Positions 1 to 6,123 of a stretch of DNA of 9,156 nt are shown one piece after another; position 1 is the stretch's first letter; each line of letters begins with the position of its first letter. Source of the DNA: Acidobacteriota bacterium (GTDB lineage Bacteria; Acidobacteriota; Terriglobia; UBA7540); assembly GCA_021786455.1 (NCBI GenBank), contig JAJYNF010000052.1, positions 1 through 9,156 on the forward strand. The letters run 5' to 3'. The notes under the pieces are model-generated. The model was not told where the DNA came from. It ran no database searches and was given only the letters and a program-made list of their open reading frames with translations. The position numbers and the translations under genes were made by a program.

Positions 1-1087
1 GCAAGAGGAATTCGCTGCCGAGCTTGGCATCTCTCGAGCTACTTTAAGTGGTTTTGAGAATGGCCATGTTGCGATCGACAGCGCCAAGCTTCTCAAAGCT
101 TCAAAAATCCTCGGTGTACCAGTGACCGACTTCTTCAAGGACCGTGAGGAAGAAATGGCGCTGCTCTTCCGGGCGGCCGAGGACGTAGTCCCAAAGGCGG
201 AAGTCCGGTCCAGGTTGCGCAGGTTTTGTGAGGCCTACCGAGAGCTAGAGGAAATTGCCGGGGTGGCCGATGCCCTGCTTATGCCACCGGAGTACACTTA
301 CTCTCCGCACCTTCATTCAAAGCATTTGGTCTTCGCCAGGCAGGTAGCCCTTTCCGAGAGAGAGCGGATCGGTCTGGGGTTGTATGACCCCATCGAAAAC
401 ATCTTTAAGCTTCTGGACGAAAACGGGGTCCGGCTGCTCGACGTGAATATTGATCAAGACGATTTATACGGCCTGTCCGGATTCTCGAAGCAATATGGAA
501 TGTGCATTCTCGTAAACACGCAGAACACGATGGAACGCAATATATTCACGGCGGCACACGAGTATGGTCATCTGCTGATGCACCGGTCGTTCTATCGGAG
601 TGCCGATTTGTCCGAAGCGACCGAGCGCGATCCTGACCTCGAAGAGATGGCAAACGTATTTGCCGCTAACTTTCTGGTTCCCGAGGTTGGGCTGCGAGAC
701 GTATGGGCAAAGAACGCGGGGCGGAAGGAGGTAAAACTCGAAGATCTCGTATTCCTCAAGCACCACTTCCGCGTCAGCACAAAGGTGATTGTCAGACGGC
801 TCAAGGACATCAGCTTGATTTCCGAAAGGGAATGCGACGAGCTGATGGCTCGCGCTTATAAGGCGCAACCGGATGAGAAGGTCGAATACGCGCCGCTGAA
901 GAGCGAGGGAATTGATTTGATCGCGGAGTGGAAGACCGTTTCGCGGTTCTTGTACCTCGCGCGTAAGGCCGGGCTCTCGGGCCTTATTTCAATCGGGAAA
1001 CTTGGCGAGCTCATGGGCAAGAACGTGCTAGAAGTACGGTCACTCGTTCAGCAGTGGCGGAAGGAGCTGGCAGTTGCACCTGCTTAG
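1..1087 (+). CDS. XRE-family HTH / ImmA-IrrE (M78) metallopeptidase fusion, 5' partial
   Basis: The reading frame is open from the window edge (first whole codon at position 2) to TAG at 1085-1087, giving 361 visible residues. An internal GTG at 122 is not the likely start, because the codons before it encode most of an XRE helix-turn-helix (QEEFAAELGISRATLSGFEN, continuing to GVPVTDFF). About 15-25 N-terminal residues are therefore missing. The middle of the protein has the zinc-protease signature HEYGH (codons at 557-571), followed by EEMANVFAANFLVP (from 641), whose glutamate would be the third zinc ligand. This is the usual ImmA/IrrE (Peptidase_M78, COG2856) pattern. The C-terminal part (about 730-1084) has the LKHHFRVST and RRLKDISLIS segments typical of this family. 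Known relatives are DNA-binding regulators whose protease domain cleaves a repressor or responds to stress or phage, and some are antitoxin-like. Here it is translationally coupled to a PIN RNase. The target of the protease and the operator are unknown. Confidence 0.92.
   Translation, partial: QEEFAAELGISRATLSGFENGHVAIDSAKLLKASKILGVPVTDFFKDREEEMALLFRAAEDVVPKAEVRSRLRRFCEAYRELEEIAGVADALLMPPEYTYSPHLHSKHLVFARQVALSERERIGLGLYDPIENIFKLLDENGVRLLDVNIDQDDLYGLSGFSKQYGMCILVNTQNTMERNIFTAAHEYGHLLMHRSFYRSADLSEATERDPDLEEMANVFAANFLVPEVGLRDVWAKNAGRKEVKLEDLVFLKHHFRVSTKVIVRRLKDISLISERECDELMARAYKAQPDEKVEYAPLKSEGIDLIAEWKTVSRFLYLARKAGLSGLISIGKLGELMGKNVLEVRSLVQQWRKELAVAPA
1061..1076 (+). promoter_or_regulatory. Shine-Dalgarno and TTG start of the PIN gene
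   Basis: AAGGAG at 1061-1066 lies 7 bases before TTG at 1074-1076. It is the best ribosome-binding site near the start of this frame and decides the start codon. It sits inside the last codons of the upstream XRE-ImmA gene, so the PIN gene is probably translated by coupling. The rare TTG start may keep the level of this RNase low (inference). Confidence 0.65.
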
Positions 1088-1577
1088 CTCCGGAGAATTC
1101 TCCGTTGATTCGAACGTCGTCGCGGACTTCTTCCTGGTCGGGAAGCTTGACCTGCTATGCGGACTGCTCCAGGGAAGGCTATTAGCGTCGGATTTTGTCT
1201 TGAATGAGTTGGAAGAGGCCAGCATCAGCCTGCCGTGCGCGGAGGTGGTAACGCTTTCGGCCGAGGAAGAACTAGCGCTTTTTGACGCCATCCGCAAGAA
1301 TAATCCGCCCCTAGGCTCCGGCGAGGTCGGCGCCCTCACCGTCGCAAAGCTTCGAAGGTGTAGTGTCATAACAAACGATAATCGAGCTCGACGGGCGGCA
1401 GAAGAATTGGGTATTCGAGTGTCCGGCACACTCGGAGTACTGGAATACGCTGTCGAGGCCGATCACATCACCGCCGAAGAGGCCGTCGAAATCCTCGAAC
1501 AAATGATCCAAGCGGGCGCATGGTTTTCAGACGAACTGGTCAGGATGTTCCGGACAAGAATTCTGGAGGAAGATTAG
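1074..1577 (+). CDS. PIN-domain ribonuclease (toxin-like, DUF3368-type)
   Basis: This is a 167-residue protein that starts at TTG 1074 and ends at TAG 1575. It carries the four acidic residues expected of a PIN active site in the right order: D12 in SVDSNVVADF, E45 in FVLNELEEA, E84 in LGSGEVGAL and D102 in VITNDNRARR. In known PIN proteins these bind Mg2+ or Mn2+ and cut RNA. The SGE and TNDxxAR pattern resembles the DUF3368/COG2405 subgroup often found in toxin-antitoxin modules. The start overlaps the end of the XRE-ImmA gene by 14 bases, the usual arrangement of a coupled regulator or antitoxin with a toxin. After residue 120 it has a short helical tail (EEAVEILEQMIQAG) that may contact the partner. 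The RNA target cannot be read from the sequence. No canonical small antitoxin (Phd, AbrB or UPF0175 type) lies between the genes, so the XRE-ImmA protein is the only candidate partner in view. Confidence 0.87.
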   Translation: MHLLSSGEFSVDSNVVADFFLVGKLDLLCGLLQGRLLASDFVLNELEEASISLPCAEVVTLSAEEELALFDAIRKNNPPLGSGEVGALTVAKLRRCSVITNDNRARRAAEELGIRVSGTLGVLEYAVEADHITAEEAVEILEQMIQAGAWFSDELVRMFRTRILEED

Positions 1578-1606
1578 GCGGAAACCTTCGGAGCTTTTCG
1601 TTGCAC

Positions 1607-1635
1607 TTTACAGGAGCGAATGGATTCATGATAAT
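1607..1635 (+). promoter_or_regulatory. candidate sigma70 promoter for mod-res
   Basis: TTTACA (1607-1612) and GATAAT (1630-1635) are separated by exactly 17 bases. Each differs from the consensus TTGACA/TATAAT at one position. Transcription would start near 1642, about 30 bases before the mod ATG. This is the only promoter-like pair I saw in the 95-base gap between the PIN gene and mod. It suggests that the restriction system can be expressed independently of the XRE-ImmA/PIN pair. No terminator was seen in the gap, so read-through from the upstream pair is also possible. Confidence 0.45.
1618..1627. promoter_or_regulatory. possible operator dyad inside the mod promoter
   Basis: GAATGGATTC is a dyad of GAAT and ATTC around two bases, placed between the -35 and -10 elements. 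A further ATTC at 1634-1637 lies 10 bases, about one helical turn, after the one at 1624-1627. The position suits a repressor such as the neighbouring XRE protein. The half-sites are only four bases, so this could be chance. Confidence 0.2.
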
Positions 1636-1672
1636 TCTCGCGTTGAAATTGGAACCTGGGGACCATCCATAG

Positions 1673-3331
1673 ATGCCTACTTTGGATTGGATCGGCAAAA
1701 AGGCCGTCATCAATCATCATCGGGAAGTTCCGTACCGGCTCTTGCGCAGCGACGCTGCACTGTCCGTCGGCGATTCGGCCTCTGGAAACTTGCTCGTGCA
1801 GGGCGACAATCTTTTGGCTCTGAAGGCGTTGTTGCCCTACTACGCCGGCAAGGTGAAATGCATCTACATTGACCCTCCCTATAACACGGGAAATGAAAAA
1901 TGGGTTTACAACGATGCTGTGAACAGCCCCGAAATGAGGGAATGGCTGGGCAGGGTTGTTGGCGCTGAAGCCGAGGACCTTTCGCGACATGACAAATGGC
2001 TCTGCATGATGTACCCACGGCTCTCGCTGCTCAAAGACTTCCTGACCGAGGACGGGGCGATCTTTATCAGTATTGACGATAACGAAGTGCAAAACCTTCG
2101 CAGCGCGATGGATGAGATTTTCGGGAAGCGCAATTTTGTCGCAACTGTAATCTGGGAAAAGATTTTTGGCCCGAAAAATACGGCTCGGCATTTGTCAGAG
2201 AGCCATGACTATATCGTCATATACGCTAGGGATGCAGGGAAATGGACGCCGAGACTAATTCCACGTCGGCCCGAGCAAGACGCACGTTACAAGAATCCCG
2301 ATAATGACCGTCGCGGCCCCTGGACATCGGGCGACGTATCCGCACGAAATTTCTACGGAGCGGGAACATACTCGATCACTTGCCCTTCGGGGCGAATCAT
2401 TTCGGGCCCTCCTAAAGGAATGTATTGGCGCGTGTCGAAGGAGGAATTCGAGCGGTTAGATCGTGACCGTCGTATTTGGTGGGGTGAGTCAGGAAACAAC
2501 GTTCCTCGGATCAAGCGGTTTCTCTCTGAAGTAAAGCAGGGTCTCGTCCCGGAAACTATCTGGCCTCACAAGGAAGTTGGAAACACGCAGGAAGCAAAGA
2601 AGGATCTACTGTCAGTCTGCGACTTCAAGGATTCCACCTCCGTTTTCATCACCCCAAAACCGCTCCGCCTGATGAAACGCATTCTGGAGATCGCCGCCGA
2701 TTGCGACTCCATTATCATGGACTCCTTCGCCGGCAGCGGTACGACCGGCCACGCAGTCTTGGCGGCGAACAAGGCGGATGGCGGAACTCGCAGATTCATC
2801 CTTGTTGAGATGGATGATGAGATATGCCGGTCCGTGACGGCACAGCGCCTTTCCAGGGCAGTCGAAGGCTACTCCCGCCGCGGTGCTGAGGGCGAGACTC
2901 GCGTGGATGGCTTGGACGGCGGTTTCCGGTTTTGCACCCTGGGCGAGCCGCTGTTCGACGAAACGGGCGATATCCGCAAGTGCGTCAAGTATCCCGAACT
3001 CGCCGCGCATATCTTTTTCACGGAAACCGGATCGCCGATTCCAAAGCAAGTTGCCCGGAGCCCGTTCTTGGGAGTTTACGAGGGCAAGGCCGTCTATCTC
3101 TTGTATAACGGCATCATGGGTGACAAAAGCCCGCAGGGCGGAAACGTACTGACTAGTAAAATTCTCGAAAGGTTGCCAGAACCCCGGTGGCAATCAGCGA
3201 CAGAACGGCGGTCAGAGACCGCCGCTACAGTTAAGGTGATCTACGGCGAAGGGTGCAGGCTCGGACCTTCGCGATTGAAGCGCGAGGGAATCGTTTTCAA
3301 ACAGATTCCTTACCACATCAAGGTGAGCTGA
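1673..3331 (+). CDS. mod: type III restriction-modification DNA methyltransferase (Mod)
   Basis: Mod transfers a methyl group from S-adenosylmethionine to adenine N6 and carries sequence recognition for the type III Mod-Res complex. The protein is 552 residues. The motif order is that of beta-class methyltransferases: catalytic DPPY at 67-70 (YIDPPYNTGN), ISIDDNE near 130, then the SAM-binding FAGSG at 352-356 (DSFAGSGTTG). The roughly 180 residues between them hold the target-recognition region, with WEKIFGPKNTARHLSESHDY at its start. The N-terminus (MPTLDWIGKKAVINHHREVPY) and C-terminus (GIVFKQIPYHIKV) look like those of full-length family members. ATG 1673 is directly preceded by an in-frame TAG (1670-1672), so it is the first possible start. 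The ribosome-binding site is weak (TGGGGA, 1657-1662). It is somewhat shorter than EcoP15I-type Mod (about 645 residues). Residues 512-518 are encoded by a perfect palindrome that may be an inserted repeat. The recognition site cannot be predicted by eye. Confidence 0.96.
   Translation: MPTLDWIGKKAVINHHREVPYRLLRSDAALSVGDSASGNLLVQGDNLLALKALLPYYAGKVKCIYIDPPYNTGNEKWVYNDAVNSPEMREWLGRVVGAEAEDLSRHDKWLCMMYPRLSLLKDFLTEDGAIFISIDDNEVQNLRSAMDEIFGKRNFVATVIWEKIFGPKNTARHLSESHDYIVIYARDAGKWTPRLIPRRPEQDARYKNPDNDRRGPWTSGDVSARNFYGAGTYSITCPSGRIISGPPKGMYWRVSKEEFERLDRDRRIWWGESGNNVPRIKRFLSEVKQGLVPETIWPHKEVGNTQEAKKDLLSVCDFKDSTSVFITPKPLRLMKRILEIAADCDSIIMDSFAGSGTTGHAVLAANKADGGTRRFILVEMDDEICRSVTAQRLSRAVEGYSRRGAEGETRVDGLDGGFRFCTLGEPLFDETGDIRKCVKYPELAAHIFFTETGSPIPKQVARSPFLGVYEGKAVYLLYNGIMGDKSPQGGNVLTSKILERLPEPRWQSATERRSETAATVKVIYGEGCRLGPSRLKREGIVFKQIPYHIKVS
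3206..3224. repeat. REP-like palindrome read in frame within mod
   Basis: Two perfect 8-base arms, CGGCGGTC and GACCGCCG, flank the 3-base loop AGA. This is the strongest inverted repeat I noticed in the window. It falls in codons 512-518 of mod and adds no stop codon; the local peptide reads TERRSETAATVK. The sequence with its flank (GACCGCCGCTACA) resembles, from memory, a short palindromic repeat scattered through acidobacterial genomes. Only one copy is present here. As RNA it would form a stable hairpin about 110 bases before the res start. Confidence 0.6.
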
Positions 3332-3338
3332 CCAGGTG
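3320..3338 (+). promoter_or_regulatory. Shine-Dalgarno and GTG start of res
   Basis: AAGGTGA (3320-3326) lies 9 bases before GTG 3336-3338 and inside the last codons of mod (stop TGA 3329-3331). Starting here gives the N-terminus MELKGYQERSLEAL, which matches the beginning of Res-type helicases. The 4-base gap between mod and res points to translational coupling. Confidence 0.65.
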
Positions 3339-5984
3339 GAGCTGAAAGGCTACCAGGAACGCAGTCTCGAAGCGCTGGCGAATTACTTTCGGGATTGCAC
3401 GGTGCACGGTGCGAGGAAGGCTTTCGTCCTTCAGACCGACCGGCCTTATCTCCCTGCCCCAAAACTCCCCGAGCTGCCCTACGTCTGCCTGCGCGTCCCG
3501 ACCGGCGGCGGCAAAACATTCATGGCGTGCCACGCCTTGGGCTTGGCCCTAAAGACATACATCCAAGCCGACAAACGCGTATGCCTCTGGCTTGTGCCGT
3601 CGAATACCATTCGGGAACAAACTCTTGCCGCGCTCCGCAACCGGCAACATCCTTACAGGCAAGTCCTTGACGCAACGCTTTCCTCCCAAGTGCGCGTGAT
3701 GGACTTGGCCGAAGCCCTGTACGTTCAGCGCGGAACGCTCGACGGCGAGACCGCGATCATCGTATCTACGTTGGCGGCTCTGCGTGTGACGGATGTGGAG
3801 GGGCGGAAGATTTATGAGTCAGCGGGGGCCTTGAGCCACCACTTCACGGGCCTTGACCCAAAGCTCGAAAGCCTGCTCGAGCGCAATGAGAACGACGTGG
3901 TTCCACACTCCCTTGCGAACGTGCTGCGACTTCGGCGTCCCGTCGTGATTATGGACGAAGCCCACAATGCGAGGACCCCCCTCTCTTTCGAATCGCTCGC
4001 GCGCTTCAATCCGTCGTGCGTCATGGAATTCACCGCCACGCCAGAAACAATGCATAAGCCGGAGCAAGAATTGTTCGCGAGCAACGTGTTGTGGCATGTT
4101 TCAGCAGCAGAACTGAAAGCAGAGGAAATGGTTAAGCTCCCCATCAAGTTGAGAACGAGGGGAGAATGGAAAGAAGTTGTCAGTGAAGCCGTAGCAATGC
4201 AAAGAAGCCTCGAAAAAGCCGCCGAGCAGGAGGAGAAACAGTCAGGCGAGTACGTGCGGCCTATCGTTTTGCTTCAGGCGCAGCCGCGCAGTAAAGAGCG
4301 CGAAACACTGACGGTGGAAGTTGTGAAGCGTTGTTTGCTTGATGACTTTAAAGTTCCAGATGCCCAGGTCGCAATCGCCACAGGCGAGACGCGGGAGATC
4401 GAGGATGTAAACCTCTTTGACCGCGCTTGCCCCATACGCTTCATTATCACGGTCCAGGCGCTTAAGGAAGGTTGGGACTGCCCGTTTGCTTATGTCCTGT
4501 GTTCGGTTGCGGAGATCGGTTCATCTCGTGCTGTAGAGCAGATCCTTGGACGTATCCTGCGCCTTCCCCAGGCGCGTTGGAAGAAGAACCCCGGACTTAA
4601 TTATGCCTATGCCTTTGCCGCGTCGCCGCGCTTCATCGAGGCGGCAACGGCGCTGAAGGATGCACTGACCGAAAACGGTTTCGAGAAGCTGGAAGCCCAG
4701 GACTTGGTGGTTCATCAAGAGGAACCTGCACTCCCTTTTCAAACCGGGCCTTTGTTCGAGCGCGCCAGTGAACATGTGACCGAGCGCCCGGACCTTTCTT
4801 TGCTGGACAAGCCCCTCCTGGCGAAGCTTGAGTACGACGAAAAGTCTGGGACAATCTCAGTAACCGGCTCGATCACTCAAGAGGAAAAAGAGGCGCTTCA
4901 ACAACGATTCACAAACCCTCAGGACCGCGAGGCAATCGAACGTATATATTTGCTCAAATCAGGTCAGCAGGCGACAACTACGTCGCGCGAAAAGGAGCGG
5001 CCCAAAATTAACGTCCCGCTGCTGGCGATTCGCGATGGCGAGCGTCTTGAGGTTCTCGAGGAGAGCTACTTCCGGGACATCGAATGGAACCTCGCTGAGT
5101 GCGATCCGAATTTGAGCGCGGCGGAATTCCCTGCGGAACAGCCGGCAGGTGAGGTCGGTGAGGTGGACGTCAGCGAGGCAGGCCATGTGGAGCTGCGGTT
5201 CGTTAATCAACTGCATGATCAGTTGGCCTTGTTAACGTCCGAACCGGGGTGGACGTCGGCTGCGCTTGTCAATTGGCTCGACAGGCAGATCCCTCACCCC
5301 GACATTACTCAAACTCAATCCAGCCTGTTCATCCAGAACGTCGTCACCAGGCTGATTGAGTCGCGGGGTTTTTCTTTAGAGCAACTCGCAAGACAAAAAT
5401 TCCGATTGCGAGCGGCGGTCGAGGCGAAGATCGCGGAATACAGAAATTCGAATGAACGGAAAGCTTACAATGGTCTGCTGTTCGGGGCCGGCGCCAGCAG
5501 GATCGAGGTTAGCCCTAGCCGCGTTTTCTCCTTTGACGAGAACCGGTATTCGCCGAACTGGTGGTACGAAGGCCATCTTCGATTCAACAAGCACTACTTC
5601 CCAAATCCCGGTGAACTGAAGTCGGAAGGGGAAGAATTTGAGTGCGCCGTGTTTCTTGACAACCAGCCCAAGGTTTGGCACTGGGTCAGGAACTTGGAAC
5701 GCCGCCAAGAGTCGTCCTTTTGGCTTCCAACTTCCTCAGACCGGTTCTACCCCGACTTCGTCGTCCTGTTGAACGATGGCAGAATCCTCGTTGTCGAATC
5801 CAAAGGTGAACACCTGTGGTCCAACGATGACTCGAAAGAGAAGCGCAACGTAGGCACGCTGTGGGCCGAAAGAAGCGGAGGCCACTGTCTCTTCGTGATG
5901 CCCAAAGGAAGAGATTGGTCCGCTATAGATTCTCTTCTTTCATCCAGTGACGCGGCGAAGTCAGGCAGCTTGCTCCGCTTTTGA
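3336..5984 (+). CDS. res: type III restriction endonuclease subunit Res (SF2 helicase-nuclease)
   Basis: Res uses ATP to move along DNA and cuts near unmodified sites when complexed with Mod. The 882-residue protein has the superfamily 2 motifs in order: Walker A PTGGGKT at 55-61, DEAH at 207-210, TATP at 233-236, ALKEGWDCP at 375-383 and QILGRILR at 402-409. The far C-terminus has a PD-(D/E)xK nuclease centre: D807 in YPDF, E821 and K823 in VVESKG. The spacing is PD-x13-ExK, so the catalytic residues are intact. The region between about 450 and 780 has no motif I can name and is probably the linker and Mod-binding part. It is slightly shorter than EcoP-type Res (about 970 residues) but has no visible break. 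It lies 4 bases after mod, in the usual mod-res order, and needs Mod for specificity. The complete motif set suggests an active enzyme. Confidence 0.96.
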   Translation: MELKGYQERSLEALANYFRDCTVHGARKAFVLQTDRPYLPAPKLPELPYVCLRVPTGGGKTFMACHALGLALKTYIQADKRVCLWLVPSNTIREQTLAALRNRQHPYRQVLDATLSSQVRVMDLAEALYVQRGTLDGETAIIVSTLAALRVTDVEGRKIYESAGALSHHFTGLDPKLESLLERNENDVVPHSLANVLRLRRPVVIMDEAHNARTPLSFESLARFNPSCVMEFTATPETMHKPEQELFASNVLWHVSAAELKAEEMVKLPIKLRTRGEWKEVVSEAVAMQRSLEKAAEQEEKQSGEYVRPIVLLQAQPRSKERETLTVEVVKRCLLDDFKVPDAQVAIATGETREIEDVNLFDRACPIRFIITVQALKEGWDCPFAYVLCSVAEIGSSRAVEQILGRILRLPQARWKKNPGLNYAYAFAASPRFIEAATALKDALTENGFEKLEAQDLVVHQEEPALPFQTGPLFERASEHVTERPDLSLLDKPLLAKLEYDEKSGTISVTGSITQEEKEALQQRFTNPQDREAIERIYLLKSGQQATTTSREKERPKINVPLLAIRDGERLEVLEESYFRDIEWNLAECDPNLSAAEFPAEQPAGEVGEVDVSEAGHVELRFVNQLHDQLALLTSEPGWTSAALVNWLDRQIPHPDITQTQSSLFIQNVVTRLIESRGFSLEQLARQKFRLRAAVEAKIAEYRNSNERKAYNGLLFGAGASRIEVSPSRVFSFDENRYSPNWWYEGHLRFNKHYFPNPGELKSEGEEFECAVFLDNQPKVWHWVRNLERRQESSFWLPTSSDRFYPDFVVLLNDGRILVVESKGEHLWSNDDSKEKRNVGTLWAERSGGHCLFVMPKGRDWSAIDSLLSSSDAAKSGSLLRF

Positions 5985-6096
5985 CGGATGGGTTGCTTTA
6001 TGTGGCCTTTTGACGAGTATTGACCTTTCCATCGATGACGCTCGATTGCTCCTACCGTAGCTGCTAATCAACTATACTCCTGGATGAATACGGGGC

Positions 6097-6123
6097 TTTG
6101 ACTTATCCATTGAGTCAGATTTT
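6097..6123 (+). terminator. weak candidate terminator after res
   Basis: TTTGACTTA (6097-6105) can pair with TGAGTCAGA (6111-6119), allowing two G-U pairs, around a 5-base loop. Four T residues follow (6120-6123). The stem is AT-rich and overlaps the stop codon of the convergent gene (6115-6117). It would work only for rightward transcripts. The rest of the 130-base gap (5985-6114) holds only a short hairpin (ATCGA/TCGAT at 6031-6046) without a T run. Confidence 0.25.

Noticed and set aside
122..124. GTG as start of the XRE-ImmA gene
   Set aside because: The same frame upstream encodes a typical XRE helix-turn-helix, so the true start is outside the window.
1579..1600. possible terminator after the PIN gene
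   Set aside because: Only a 4-base GAAA/TTTC pairing with a long loop can form, and no T run follows.
1574..2191. 205-residue leftward open frame inside the start of mod
   Set aside because: It is fully antisense to codons of the clearly recognised methyltransferase, shows no domain motif and has no sign of its own context. It is a shadow frame.
2612..3193. 193-residue leftward open frame inside mod
   Set aside because: It is antisense to the SAM-binding and C-terminal part of Mod and its translation shows no recognisable motif.
1673..3331. phase-variable simple repeats in mod, common in type III systems of pathogens
   Set aside because: No run of tandem short repeats or long homopolymer was found in the gene or just upstream. 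The gene does not look phase-variable by this route.
6031..6046. ATCGA/TCGAT hairpin as a terminator
   Set aside because: The stem is five base pairs and no T-rich tract follows on either strand.
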